A DNA stretch of 64,000 nucleotides, taken from JAIPGX01 sp041650475. Its GTDB lineage: Bacteria; Babelota; Babeliae; Babelales; UASB340. Below the pieces are notes generated by a model. The model saw nothing but the letters and a program-made list of their open reading frames with translations. It was not told the DNA's origin and made no database searches. The translations under genes were made by a program, and so were the position numbers. Of this stretch, positions 42,598 through 52,477 are shown in pieces. The stretch spans positions 1 to 64,000 of the forward strand of contig JBAZLD010000002.1 of the NCBI GenBank assembly GCA_041650475.1, in the 5' to 3' direction. Numbering within the stretch: position 1 is the first letter of the stretch; each line of letters begins with the position of its first letter.

Positions 42598-45213
42598 ATG
42601 GATTCATTCAAAATTCGCGAAAAGTTTTTGGAATTTTTTGAAAAAAAAGGCCACACAATTGTTTCAAGTTCTTCACTAATTCCTGCACAAGATCCTACGC
42701 TTTTATTCACCAATGCAGGTATGAATCAATTCAAAGATATTTTTTTAGGAAAAGAAAAAAGAAAATATGATAAAGCTACCAGCATACAAAAATGTGTACG
42801 CGCAGGTGGTAAACATAATGATCTTGATCAAGTAGGATTTACTGCTCGTCATTTAACTTTTTTTGAAATGATGGGTAATTTCTCATTTGGCGATTATTTT
42901 AAAGAAAAAGCCATAAGCTACGCCTGGGAATTTTTAACTGAGGTAATGCAACTCAATAAAGAAAAGCTATTTGTCACAATTTATAAAACAGATGATGAAA
43001 GTTTTAAAATTTGGCATGAAAATATTGGTATTTCTGCTCAAAAAATAGTCAGACTTGGTGAAAAAGATAATTTTTGGCAAATGGGCGATACAGGACCATG
43101 TGGACCATGTACAGAAATACATATAGATAGAGGAACAGAATTTGGTTGCAAAAAACCAACTTGTGCGCTTGGATGTGATTGTGACAGATTCTTAGAAATT
43201 TGGAATTTAGTTTTCATGCAATATGATAGGCAATCAGATGGCACGCTAGTTCCACTACAAAAAACTGGTGTTGACACTGGAATGGGCATGGAACGTCTTT
43301 GTATGATTATGCAAAGCAAAAATTCTGTTTTTGAAATAGACAGTTTTCAAGTTTTAATAAAAAAAATAGAAGATTTTACAAAAATAGATTACAAAAAAAG
43401 TCCTAAAAATATTCAAGCTGCTTTTAATGTTTTGATTGACCATACAAGATCAAGTTCTTTATTAATTGCAGATGGATGCACACCTTCTAATGAAGGTCGC
43501 GGATACGTTTTGCGCAAAATAATAAGAAGAGCTGCACTTTTTGCTCAAAAACTTTCTAATGATCAAAATTTATTTTCTAAAATTGCATATGAATTCATAA
43601 ATTATATGTGTCCAATTTATCCTGAATTAAAAACAAGTGAAAATTTAATTTTAGGATTATTAAATAATGAACTTGAAAAATTTTCTATTAATTTAGATCA
43701 GGGCCAAAATATTTTAGAAAAATATATTCAAAAAAATTTAAGCGAAAATAAAAAAATATTATCGGGAAAACAAGTTTTTAAGTTATATGATACTTACGGA
43801 TTTCCACCTGAATTAACAAATTTGATTGCTAAAGAAAAAGATTTTGATATCGATATGCCCGGCTTTGAACAAGAAATGAAAAAACAACAAGAACAATCTG
43901 GCAAAAAAACAGAAACTGATAATGTTGTTTTAGCTGTTTCAGAAAATATTACAACCAAATTTGTTGGTTACGATAATTTGCAAATAACAACAAAAATTAA
44001 TTTTTTACAACAAGAAGGCGATAATTTGTGGTTAGTTACAGAAGAATCACCATTTTATGTAGAATCTGGCGGGCAAATAAGCGACACAGGATTTTTAAAT
44101 ATAAATAACGAAATTTTTAAAATAGAAGATTTCAAAAAATTAGATAATAGACAAAAAAATCCTGCTATTGCTGTAAAAATTTTTGCTCAAGCAACAGAAG
44201 AAAATATTAAAATTGGCGATAATATAACCTGTATAGTTGATAATTACAGTAGAATTAATACAACAAAAAATCATACTAGCGCCCATTTGTTACAAGCTGC
44301 CTTAAGACAAATTTTAGGATCTGGCATAAAACAAGCAGGTTCTTCCGTCAATGATAGTTCTTTGCGTTTCGATTTTACCTATCACAAAGCTTTAACTCAA
44401 GATGAAATTGAGCAAGTTGAAATTCTTGTTAACAATAAAATTCAGGAAAATATAAAACTAGATATTTTTTATACAACATTAGAAAAAGCAAAAGATTCTG
44501 GAGTTACCGCTATTTTTGGTGAAAAATACAATCCAGAAGAAGTTCGCGTTATAAAAATTTCAGATTTTTCTGCAGAATTATGCGGAGGCACACATGTTAA
44601 AAGCACAGGAGATATTGGCTGTTTTAAAATTTTGAGCGAAACTGCCCTTTCTTCTGGAGTCAGAAGAATTACGGCTATAACAGGCCCAGTTGCAATAAAA
44701 ACTTTTCAACAAGATTTTAGTATCATTAAAAATTTGTGTGAAATTTTTAAAACTAAAACCGAAGATATTTTACAAGCTATTAATAAACAACAAGAAAAAT
44801 TAACACAAAATATACATGAAATAAAAACTCTTAAAAAACAATTATTATATTTGCAAGTGCCAATTTGGCAAAAACAAATTTTTGATGCTGGCAAAACGCC
44901 ATTTTTATTTTTAGAATTAGAAGAACTTCTTGATAATGGTCAACTAAAAGATATTTGTCAGCAATTAGAACAAAAAACTCCTGGTTTTTATTTTCTAACT
45001 TGCAAAATAATAAACTCAGAAAAAATAAATTTCTTTGGGTACTTAAACAATTCTTATGAAAACAAAATAGATCTAAAAGAATTCAGCCTATTCTTAAAAG
45101 AGAAATTTAATCTTAAGGGCGGCGTAAGCAAGAATTTAATACAGGGTGGTGGCGAAAAAGTTAATACAAACGAATTAAAACAACAAATTATTAATTGGTT
45201 AAAAATTAGATAA
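42598..45213 (+). CDS. alaS: Alanyl-tRNA synthetase
   Basis: 871 residues from ATG 42598, with AGGTG six bases upstream (the GTG of that site is also in frame but is the ribosome site). Class II catalytic core with TNAGMNQFKDIFLG and the ARHLTFFEMMGNFSFGDYF motif. The editing domain has HTSAHLLQAALRQ and CGGTHV, which hold its zinc. The C-terminal oligomerisation domain follows. All parts of the standard ~870-residue enzyme are present. Followed by a terminator. Confidence 0.98.
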   Translation: MDSFKIREKFLEFFEKKGHTIVSSSSLIPAQDPTLLFTNAGMNQFKDIFLGKEKRKYDKATSIQKCVRAGGKHNDLDQVGFTARHLTFFEMMGNFSFGDYFKEKAISYAWEFLTEVMQLNKEKLFVTIYKTDDESFKIWHENIGISAQKIVRLGEKDNFWQMGDTGPCGPCTEIHIDRGTEFGCKKPTCALGCDCDRFLEIWNLVFMQYDRQSDGTLVPLQKTGVDTGMGMERLCMIMQSKNSVFEIDSFQVLIKKIEDFTKIDYKKSPKNIQAAFNVLIDHTRSSSLLIADGCTPSNEGRGYVLRKIIRRAALFAQKLSNDQNLFSKIAYEFINYMCPIYPELKTSENLILGLLNNELEKFSINLDQGQNILEKYIQKNLSENKKILSGKQVFKLYDTYGFPPELTNLIAKEKDFDIDMPGFEQEMKKQQEQSGKKTETDNVVLAVSENITTKFVGYDNLQITTKINFLQQEGDNLWLVTEESPFYVESGGQISDTGFLNINNEIFKIEDFKKLDNRQKNPAIAVKIFAQATEENIKIGDNITCIVDNYSRINTTKNHTSAHLLQAALRQILGSGIKQAGSSVNDSSLRFDFTYHKALTQDEIEQVEILVNNKIQENIKLDIFYTTLEKAKDSGVTAIFGEKYNPEEVRVIKISDFSAELCGGTHVKSTGDIGCFKILSETALSSGVRRITAITGPVAIKTFQQDFSIIKNLCEIFKTKTEDILQAINKQQEKLTQNIHEIKTLKKQLLYLQVPIWQKQIFDAGKTPFLFLELEELLDNGQLKDICQQLEQKTPGFYFLTCKIINSEKINFFGYLNNSYENKIDLKEFSLFLKEKFNLKGGVSKNLIQGGGEKVNTNELKQQIINWLKIR

Positions 45214-45215
45214 TC

Positions 45216-45256
45216 AAATTACAAAGGGCTGCAAAATTGCAGCCCTTTGTAATTTT
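45216..45256 (+). terminator. Terminator of alaS
   Basis: AAATTACAAAGGGCTGC pairs with GCAGCCCTTTGTAATTT around a short AAATT loop; the stem is long and perfect and sits right after the stop codon. The convergent clpB gene ends 28 bases on, so it may serve both strands. Confidence 0.85.
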
Positions 45257-45283
45257 AAAAATTAAAATTATTTAATCACAAGT

Positions 45284-47845
45284 TTATTTAATAATAAATT
45301 GATCTTTTTTATAATCAACTTCAAATTTCTTTTTTTCAGGATTTTGTAAAATTTGAGTAGCAAGTGGGCTAGTCAAATAACTTTGAATAGCTCTTTTTAA
45401 AGGTCGTGCTCCAAATTCTTTTACATATCCCAATTCTGCAAGTTTAGAAATAGCATTTTTAGTAATTTCTAATTCTATATTTTTTTCTTTTAATCTATTC
45501 TTTAAATAATCAATTTGAATATTAACGATTTGTGAAATGTTTTTTTCTGTTAAAGATTGGAAATAAACCGTTTCATCAATTCTATTTAAAAATTCTGGTC
45601 TAAAGTTTTTATGTAATAATTTTTCTATTTCTATTTTTATTTTATCATCAATTTTGCCTGCAGCTTCCAAAATTATGTCAGAACCAATATTTGAAGTCAT
45701 AATTATAATACAACTCTTAAAAGAAACTGTACGTCCTTGAGAATCTGTTAGATGCCCTTCGTCTAAAATTTGTAAAAAGATATTAAAAACGTCAGGATGA
45801 GCTTTTTCTATTTCATCAATTAAAACTACACTATATGGATTTCTTCTTATTTGTTCTGTCAGTTGCCCACCTTGTTCATAGCCAACATACCCTGGAGGTG
45901 CACCAATAAGTTTTGCAACTGCATGTTTTTCCATATATTCAGACATGTCAATTCTGACTATCTTACGTTCATCATCAAAAAGATAATCTGCTAAAGTTTT
46001 AGCTACCTCTGTTTTTCCAACTCCAGTTGGACCCAAAAACAGAAAAGACCCTATTGGACGATTTGGATCTGCAATTCCAGATCTATGAATTTTTATTGTT
46101 TGAGCAATTTTTGTTATCGCTTCATCTTGTCCAATAACTCTTTTATGCAAAACCTCTTCCATTTTTAAAAGCTTTTCACTTTCATCTTCTTTTAATTTTT
46201 CTACAGGAACTTTTATCCAACGAGCAAGAACCGTTGCAATATCATCTTCGTCAACTTCTTCTTTTATTAAATGCGCACCAGATTTTTTAAGATTTTCTTG
46301 TTCCTTTTTAAGTTGTTCCTGCAATTTAACTAAATTACCGTATTTTATTTTTGAGGCTTTTGTATAATCACCCTCTCGTTCAGCTTGAGCAAATTCAATA
46401 TTAGCTTTTTCTATTTGTTCTTTTATTTTCTGAATTGCTTCTAATGGTTTTTTTTCAGCCTGCCAAGAGTCTAAAACCTCACGATTTTTTTCTTTTAAAT
46501 TACTTAATTCTTTTTCTAATTCAGCCAATCTTTTTTTAGATTCTTCATCTGTTTCTTTTTCAAGTGCTACTTTCTCGATTTCTAATTGTCTAATATTTCT
46601 TTCTAATTTATCCATTTCTTCTGGTTTAGAATCTATTGCCATTCGTACTCTTGCTGCCGCTTCATCAACCAAATCTATAGCTTTGTCTGGCAAAAATCTA
46701 TCTGGAATAAGCATTGCTGCTAGTTTGGCGGCTTTTACCAAAGCTTGGTCTTTAATTCTAATACCATGATGCAATTCATAACGTTCTTTTAAGCCACGTA
46801 AAATAGAAATTGTGTCTTCAACAGATGGCTCTTCAACTAAAACTTTTTGAAATCTTCTTTCAAGTGCAGCATCTTTTTCTACATATTTTTTGTATTCTGC
46901 TGCCGTTGTTGCACCAATACAATGTAATACACCTCTTGCTAATGCAGGTTTTAATAAATTTGAAGCATCCATGCCTCCCTCTGTTGCCCCTGCACCAACT
47001 AACATATGCATTTCGTCTATAAATAAAATTATTTTTCCTGCTTCTTTTTCTATAGCAACTAAAATAGCCTTTAATCTTTCTTCAAATTCACCACGATATT
47101 TTGTTCCTGCAATCAAAGATCCCATATCTAAAACAAGAATTTTACAATTTTTTAAACTTTCAGGTACATCTTTATTTATAATTCTTTGTGCAATGCCTTC
47201 AACAATTGCAGTTTTACCAACTCCAGGATCTCCAACAAGAACCGGATTATTTTTTGTTCTTCTAGAAAGAATTTGAATTACTCTACGAATTTCTTGATTT
47301 CTACCTATGACAACATCAAGTTTTCCATCAGAGGCTCTTTGCGTTAAATCTTGACAATATTTTTCTAAAACTTGATGTGTAGATTCTGCTCCCTGTGTCT
47401 TCACCGTTTCCCCCTGTCTTAAATTATTTACCCAATTTAAAATCTTGTGATAAGTAAAATCACTTTGTTTAAAAAAATTTATTATACTTTGTGGCAAATT
47501 TGTTGTTTTACTAAATTCTAATAAACAAACATCTAAACTTATATATTCGTCACCGAGAGATTTAGCCTGTTTTTCACATTCTTGCAAAAAATTTTGTAAG
47601 CTATAAACTATGCTGGGCTGCGCACCCGTAACTCTTGAAAATTTATTAAATTCTTTATTTATTAAATTATTTAAAGTATTTATATCTAGATTTGCTTGAT
47701 TAAAACAAGAGAGACAATAATCGTTTTTCAAACTACTTGCTAATAAGTGTAAAGTTTGCAAAGTAGAATGCTGCTCTTCTTGAGCTAGAATAAAAGCATC
47801 TTGTATTAATTGTGTAAAAGCATTTGTAAATTTTTCTCCATTCAT
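45284..47845 (-). CDS. clpB: ATP-dependent disaggregase ClpB
   Basis: 853 residues: N-terminal Clp repeat domain (~1-150), first AAA+ with Walker A GDPGVGKT at 205-212, the coiled-coil middle domain (~400-520, Lys/Glu rich) that defines ClpB over ClpA/ClpC, and second AAA+ with GPTGVGKT near 600. The C-terminus carries REFGARPLKRAIQ, here as KEFGARPLKRAIQ. No ClpP-binding loop is needed. Rescues aggregated proteins with DnaK. Convergent with alaS. The upstream gap of 100 bases has no obvious CIRCE. Confidence 0.97.
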   Translation of the reverse strand: MNGEKFTNAFTQLIQDAFILAQEEQHSTLQTLHLLASSLKNDYCLSCFNQANLDINTLNNLINKEFNKFSRVTGAQPSIVYSLQNFLQECEKQAKSLGDEYISLDVCLLEFSKTTNLPQSIINFFKQSDFTYHKILNWVNNLRQGETVKTQGAESTHQVLEKYCQDLTQRASDGKLDVVIGRNQEIRRVIQILSRRTKNNPVLVGDPGVGKTAIVEGIAQRIINKDVPESLKNCKILVLDMGSLIAGTKYRGEFEERLKAILVAIEKEAGKIILFIDEMHMLVGAGATEGGMDASNLLKPALARGVLHCIGATTAAEYKKYVEKDAALERRFQKVLVEEPSVEDTISILRGLKERYELHHGIRIKDQALVKAAKLAAMLIPDRFLPDKAIDLVDEAAARVRMAIDSKPEEMDKLERNIRQLEIEKVALEKETDEESKKRLAELEKELSNLKEKNREVLDSWQAEKKPLEAIQKIKEQIEKANIEFAQAEREGDYTKASKIKYGNLVKLQEQLKKEQENLKKSGAHLIKEEVDEDDIATVLARWIKVPVEKLKEDESEKLLKMEEVLHKRVIGQDEAITKIAQTIKIHRSGIADPNRPIGSFLFLGPTGVGKTEVAKTLADYLFDDERKIVRIDMSEYMEKHAVAKLIGAPPGYVGYEQGGQLTEQIRRNPYSVVLIDEIEKAHPDVFNIFLQILDEGHLTDSQGRTVSFKSCIIIMTSNIGSDIILEAAGKIDDKIKIEIEKLLHKNFRPEFLNRIDETVYFQSLTEKNISQIVNIQIDYLKNRLKEKNIELEITKNAISKLAELGYVKEFGARPLKRAIQSYLTSPLATQILQNPEKKKFEVDYKKDQFIIK

Positions 47846-47945
47846 ATTTTTGACTCCAAAATTTTAAAAATATAGTTTAATACTTTTATTATAAATATAA
47901 ATGGCTATTTTTTAATAGATTTTTAATATAAAAAAATAATAAAAA

Positions 47946-48992
47946 TTATATTCTTGGAATTGGCACATAACTTAAGTGTGGCGAAGTGCTATTTCCCCAT
48001 GCCCGTAAAAAGCTCTTAATACTATAAGCTCTAGTTGTTTCATTATTACTAGAATAAGATGGATCTATACATAAAATTGCTTTTCTATTGTTATCCCATC
48101 CAACTACTACTATAAAATGTCCATTTTTATAAACTCTTCCATGAATATACCCACGAATACTAACAGCAACAGGTATGCCCTTATTTAAATAATTATACAA
48201 ATCATAAAAACTGTTAAGTCTTTCTACCTTAAAAAAACATTTTTCCTGACATGCATCATAAGCTTGAGCTACATTTAATGGCCAATTTCCATAAATATTT
48301 AGATAAGAATCATCGTGAACTTTTTTGGCAAAATTTACAATGTAATTATCTAAATTATATTTATTCTTTAAATAATAATTAACTATTAAACTTATTGAAG
48401 TCGGAGAACAAAAATCTTTAAATCTTGGATGATCTAAAACCATTTGTGAGTGTTTAGGTACTCGAATAGGTCTGATAGTAGGTAAATCTATTGTAGTACC
48501 ATCTATTCTATTTAATTTGCCTGTATTACAAACACAAGCAAATAAAGATTTTAAATTTTTTACATTAGCACCATTTTGCGCAACAACTTTTATTCTAAAA
48601 CCAGAAGCTTTCTTTCCATGCTGCATCTCAACTTTAACATGTTTTGTATGAAATAGAGGATTTTTAGAATTTACAAAAGTTTGCTGAAAATTAGAACCCC
48701 ATTCTGCTATTTTATGCCATTCTGACCAATAATTGTGTTTGACACTAACATAAAAAGAAAGGTTACCCTGGCAAGGCCTTAAAGCATTCCATGACAGTAT
48801 TAATTCATCAAAATACATCGAATCATTTTTTTGCCAAACATATGAATTTTTATATCCAAAATCACTTAAACTTATAAAATTTGAATAAGTTTTTGAAAAA
48901 ATAGTTTTTTGAATTTGTTTTGAACTTAAAATTTTAATAAAAAATATATTTAAAAAGAATATAAAAAAAATAAAATTTTTTTTTAATTTCAT
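47946..48992 (-). CDS. Secreted C39-like cysteine peptidase
   Basis: 348 residues from ATG 48992 (GGGGGAG just upstream; an in-frame start at 49043 would place 17 residues before the signal). The N-terminus is hydrophobic and basic (KLKKNFIFFIFFLNIFFIKIL). A beta-rich N-terminal domain of unknown type (~30-165) is followed by the C39-like domain: Cys195 in FCSPTSISL, His292 in GHFIVVVGW and Asp310 in CIDPSY give the papain-like catalytic triad. There is no ABC transporter part, so it is not a bacteriocin exporter peptidase but a stand-alone exported enzyme (Peptidase_C39_2). Target unknown; host proteins or cell wall are possibilities. Confidence 0.75.
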   Translation of the reverse strand: MKLKKNFIFFIFFLNIFFIKILSSKQIQKTIFSKTYSNFISLSDFGYKNSYVWQKNDSMYFDELILSWNALRPCQGNLSFYVSVKHNYWSEWHKIAEWGSNFQQTFVNSKNPLFHTKHVKVEMQHGKKASGFRIKVVAQNGANVKNLKSLFACVCNTGKLNRIDGTTIDLPTIRPIRVPKHSQMVLDHPRFKDFCSPTSISLIVNYYLKNKYNLDNYIVNFAKKVHDDSYLNIYGNWPLNVAQAYDACQEKCFFKVERLNSFYDLYNYLNKGIPVAVSIRGYIHGRVYKNGHFIVVVGWDNNRKAILCIDPSYSSNNETTRAYSIKSFLRAWGNSTSPHLSYVPIPRI

Positions 48993-49027
48993 TGCTCTCC
49001 CCCTCAACCCTATACAAATCTTACCAT

Positions 49028-50446
49028 TTATTTCCCCACACAAAAATCTAAAAAGACTCTATCCAAAACTTTCTCTGTAACATTTTTTCCTGTTAATTCA
49101 GATAATCTCTCTAAAATATCTTTTAGATGGTAAGCTATTAATTCATATTCTATATTTTTTGCAAAACTATTTTCAATGAATTTTAATTTACTCTCTAATT
49201 CCAATATTAAATTATGTTGTCTTTGGTTTAATAAAAATGGAGATTGTAATTTTGCAAAAAGATCTTGAATTTTAATTTCTATCTCAGATTCTAAATCAGA
49301 AATCCCAGTTTTATTTAAAGCTGAAATTTTTATAAATTTTTTATTTGTCAAAAAATTTAATTTATCTAAAACAGCATTATTTTCTCGATCAAATTTATTG
49401 CCAACAAAAATTATTTTATTTTCATGCTTTTCAATAATATTTTTATAAATTTCAAGTTGCTGTTCACTCAAGTTTTTTGAAAGATCAAAAACGAGTAAAA
49501 TAATATCGGCTAAACTAGCTTGTTGCCAAGCTTTTTCTATACCTTCTTTTTCTATTATATCTTCTGTTTGCCTTAGACCAGCGGTATCAGTTAAAAGCCA
49601 AAAGTTACCATTTTTATAAATACTAGTTTCTATAACATCTCGAGTTGTGCCAGCAATATCTGTTACTATAGCTCTATCCTGTTTTGCTAAAGTATTAAAA
49701 AGAGTAGATTTACCTAAATTTACACCACCAATAATAGAAATTTTTATACCATTTTTAATTTGTTGTTGCTGATTAAAATTATTTTTAATCTCTTCTAGGT
49801 TAGATAATATTTTTAAAATTTTATCTTTAAAAATATTATTTATATCTAAAGCTTGGTGTTCTTCTTCTAAAAATTCAAAACTGCTTTCTGCTACTGCTAA
49901 TAATCCAACAATATCTTCTTGCAAATTTTGCAAATAAAAAGATAAACTACCATGCAATTGAGACATAGATTTGCGTAAAGCATTTTCTGTTTGCGCGTTT
50001 ATAATTTCATTTATGGCTTCAGCTTGTATCAAATCAATTTTATTATTTAAAAAAGCTCTTTTTGTAAATTCACCACGATCTGCCAATCTAGCACCAGCTT
50101 TAATCGCCTGATTAATTATTTGTTCTATAATATAGGCATTATTGTGACAATTTATTTCAACAGTATCTTGACCTGTAAAAGTTTTGGGTGCTTGCATAAA
50201 TAAAAACAAAACTTCATCTATAATCTCTTTAGATCCATGGTTTATTACATAACCATGATTTATAGTATGAGAAGAACAGTTTTGTAATTTTTTACCAGAT
50301 GATAACTTTGCAATTTTATCTGCAACAAAAACAGTATTTTGACCAGATAAACGCAAAACAGCTATAGCACCGCTACCTTTTGGGGTACATTGCGCAATAA
50401 TTGCTTCATTATCTCTTGTTAAAAAATTTATTTTATTTTGCTCCAT
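49028..50446 (-). CDS. mnmE: tRNA uridine-5-carboxymethylaminomethyl GTPase MnmE
   Basis: 472 residues. N-terminal folate-binding domain (~1-120; AIAVLRLSGQ and GARLADRGEFTKRAFLN), helical domain, and a G domain with the P-loop GGVNLGKST at 240-248, DTAG in LTDTAGLRQTED and the NKFD specificity motif. The C-terminus ends in CVGK, the essential Cys of the family. With MnmG it makes cmnm5U34 in tRNA. Overlaps the upstream jag-like gene by 14 bases, matching the common yidC-jag-mnmE order, although yidC itself is not here. Confidence 0.97.
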   Translation of the reverse strand: MEQNKINFLTRDNEAIIAQCTPKGSGAIAVLRLSGQNTVFVADKIAKLSSGKKLQNCSSHTINHGYVINHGSKEIIDEVLFLFMQAPKTFTGQDTVEINCHNNAYIIEQIINQAIKAGARLADRGEFTKRAFLNNKIDLIQAEAINEIINAQTENALRKSMSQLHGSLSFYLQNLQEDIVGLLAVAESSFEFLEEEHQALDINNIFKDKILKILSNLEEIKNNFNQQQQIKNGIKISIIGGVNLGKSTLFNTLAKQDRAIVTDIAGTTRDVIETSIYKNGNFWLLTDTAGLRQTEDIIEKEGIEKAWQQASLADIILLVFDLSKNLSEQQLEIYKNIIEKHENKIIFVGNKFDRENNAVLDKLNFLTNKKFIKISALNKTGISDLESEIEIKIQDLFAKLQSPFLLNQRQHNLILELESKLKFIENSFAKNIEYELIAYHLKDILERLSELTGKNVTEKVLDRVFLDFCVGK

Positions 50447-51026
50447 TTGAATTAGAAGTTTTAGAATGAATAATTAAATAATAATTTTTTAATTTCTTTT
50501 TATATTTTTTCTTCAAAAACTGCATTAAAAGATGTGATAAACTAATAAAAAACAGTTTCTCTTCTTCATCTTCTTTTAACACTCGCTTATCAATTAAAAT
50601 TTTTAAAATTTTATTTTCAATTTTTACATTAAAACTAAGGTCTATATGCATTATTTTCAAAATATCTGATATCCAAGAAGAAATGTCTTTTATATATTCA
50701 TCACTCCAAGCTGCTATCTGTAAATCTCTTTTATCTTCTCTTCGGTATTCTTTATTAACTTGTTGTCCTACAGGTCTTAATTCAGTGGTTCGTTCTTTTC
50801 TTTGTATAACCTCTTTAATTCTATTTTCTTCCTTTTCTTCTAGTTTTGGTTGTTTTTTTGGGTCATAACTAATAGAAACAACAGCAGATTTTTTTGTCAT
50901 ACCCAAAAAATTTTTCTCCCCAAATTCTAAAATCTTTATAGAAAATTCTTGTGGTTTTCCAGAATTTTCCCAAACTTTTTCGATAGCCTTTATAACTGAA
51001 GAAGCTTCTTGAAGCATTAATTTCAT
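50433..51026 (-). CDS. Jag/KhpB-like RNA-binding protein with degenerate KH domain
   Basis: 197 residues. The N-terminal Jag_N domain is clear (EASSVIKAIEKVWE...FSIKILEFGEKNFLGMTKKSAVV, the wing that binds membrane-linked partners). A charged linker follows (residues ~55-100). The KH-like region (VKIENKILKILIDKRVL) lacks the GxxG loop, and there is no C-terminal R3H domain with its RxxxH, which regular Jag has. So it looks like a shortened or degraded Jag. Start is ATG 51026 (AAGGG upstream); ATG 51017 is an alternative. Paired with mnmE as usual in bacteria. Confidence 0.75.
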   Translation of the reverse strand: MKLMLQEASSVIKAIEKVWENSGKPQEFSIKILEFGEKNFLGMTKKSAVVSISYDPKKQPKLEEKEENRIKEVIQRKERTTELRPVGQQVNKEYRREDKRDLQIAAWSDEYIKDISSWISDILKIMHIDLSFNVKIENKILKILIDKRVLKEDEEEKLFFISLSHLLMQFLKKKYKKKLKNYYLIIHSKTSNSNGAK

Positions 51027-51201
51027 TAAATAAAACCCTTTTTATAAAAACTTTATAAAATAAAAACAAAAAACACTTAATTTACATAAAAAACAATACA
51101 CAAAAAACTTAAAAAGTGGGTTGTCATAAATATTATACAGAATAAAGATTTAAAATAATAAATTTATAAAAAAATTATCAAAATTAAATCGATATATCAA
51201 A

Positions 51202-51276
51202 TGGAGCGGGAAACGGGATTTGAACCCGCGACCCTTGCCTTGGCAAGGCAATGCTCTACCGCTGAGCTATTCCCGC
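51202..51276 (-). tRNA. tRNA-Gly(GCC)
   Basis: The minus strand folds into a full cloverleaf: acceptor GCGGGAA/TTCCCGC, D arm GCTCAGCGGTAGAGC, anticodon arm TTGCC-TTGCCAA-GGCAA with anticodon GCC, and a T arm GCGGG-TTCAAAT-CCCGT. Discriminator T and an encoded 3' CCA follow. It sits between the jag-like gene and a hairpin element. Confidence 0.97.
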
Positions 51277-51340
51277 ACATGAAAATCAAAGATTATAATG
51301 CTAAAATTTACAAGCTAAAATTAGATATGTCAAATTTTGT

Positions 51341-51390
51341 TAGCAACCCAGTTCAAATGATTCGACATGCTCACCATGAACGGGTTGCTA
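51341..51390. repeat. Interspersed palindromic element (type 1), intergenic copy
   Basis: TAGCAACCCAGTTCA pairs with TGAACGGGTTGCTA (one bulge). The centre ATTCGACATGCTCA matches that of the copy at 8790-8832. It lies between tRNA-Gly and the gene ending at 51405 and may also stop transcription of that gene. Confidence 0.75.
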
Positions 51391-51404
51391 AATCTTAATT
51401 TTAC

Positions 51405-52409
51405 TTAATTAACAGGTTCAACAAATCTTCTGACTGCTCTCTCTCTTGTTGTTCTTGTTATTGTTTTTTTTGCTTTTTTGGGCTCAATTTTAGGCTCAGC
51501 ATACGCAGATTGTTCTTCAAAAGATTCTTCTTGAGTTTGTAATTCTGGTTCTGGTTGCCACATTTCTTCTTCTTTCTCTTCTAATTCACTAATTCGCCTG
51601 CTTATTCTTTTTTGGGGTACTATTGACTCTTCTTTAGTTTTTTCTTCTTCTCTTTCTTCAAGCTTTTCGCTAGTAATCTTTTGTACTTTCCTTGCTGGCA
51701 AAGGTGAAAGAGATTCTTTTCTTACTTTCTCAATAGGCATAATTCTAGGCCCTTTTTTAACAAACTCTGGTTCTTTTGCTGCTTCTTTTACATTTTTTTC
51801 AATAATATAAATAAATTGATCATCTGCAGGCATAGTAAGCATTTTATCTTTAAATTTTATGCTATCATGAACTGGAAATTGTGCAAAATAAGAGAATAAA
51901 TATTGTGTTGGTTTTAATTTATTTTGAACTAAAACTTCATCACCGTCATAAACATCCGCAGAAGATTCTTCTTCATCACCTACCTTTGAAAAAATCCATT
52001 GGGCATTTTCATCACTAGATTCGGATGAGATTAATTCTCTCCATCCTGATCCAAGTACTAAATTTTTTTGTGCAAGAAATTTAATAAAAACAGGTTCTTG
52101 AGTAATTAATAAATTTTGATCACTAGAAACATATTCGCTCGTAAAAACAGCTCCTGGGTAATCGCGCCAAGAATCAACATAAATTATTCTATTAGTAATT
52201 GTATCCCTAGCTATATATTTATCCCATTTTTTATTTTTTAAAGAAAATTGATCACCAACACGGATTGGTACTCCTTTTGCAATCACTCTTTCTGTTTTCT
52301 TTGGCTCCTTTTTCTTTGTTACTATCTTTTTTGCAAATAAAGCATCTCCATAAAATAAAAAAAATGCTAAAAGACATAAAATTGCTTTGTAACCAAAATA
52401 TTTCTTCAT
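51405..52409 (-). CDS. Exported protein of unknown function with charged C-terminal half
   Basis: 334 residues with a signal peptide (YFGYKAILCLLAFFLFYG...LFA). The part from ~45 to ~220 is beta-rich (FSLKNKKWDKYIARDTITNR, QNLVLGSGWREL, DGDEVLVQNK) and looks like one or two small domains with repeated aromatic and Gly residues, a pattern seen in lectin- or trefoil-like surface proteins; I cannot confirm which. The last 110 residues are very rich in Glu, Lys and Arg, with Pro (low complexity). No family recognised. The charged tail may be surface-exposed or bind other cell-wall or host components. Confidence 0.6.
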   Translation of the reverse strand: MKKYFGYKAILCLLAFFLFYGDALFAKKIVTKKKEPKKTERVIAKGVPIRVGDQFSLKNKKWDKYIARDTITNRIIYVDSWRDYPGAVFTSEYVSSDQNLLITQEPVFIKFLAQKNLVLGSGWRELISSESSDENAQWIFSKVGDEEESSADVYDGDEVLVQNKLKPTQYLFSYFAQFPVHDSIKFKDKMLTMPADDQFIYIIEKNVKEAAKEPEFVKKGPRIMPIEKVRKESLSPLPARKVQKITSEKLEEREEEKTKEESIVPQKRISRRISELEEKEEEMWQPEPELQTQEESFEEQSAYAEPKIEPKKAKKTITRTTRERAVRRFVEPVN

Positions 52410-52477
52410 AAAACTCTCCCTTCTTATTAAAAAATAAATATTTAAAACACTTAATTAAGTGAGCATAATACATTTTT

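Noticed and set aside
51201..51398. A 65-residue open frame starting MERETGFEPATLALA on the plus strand
   Set aside because: It is the antisense of tRNA-Gly; this peptide is a well-known artefact of translated tRNA genes.
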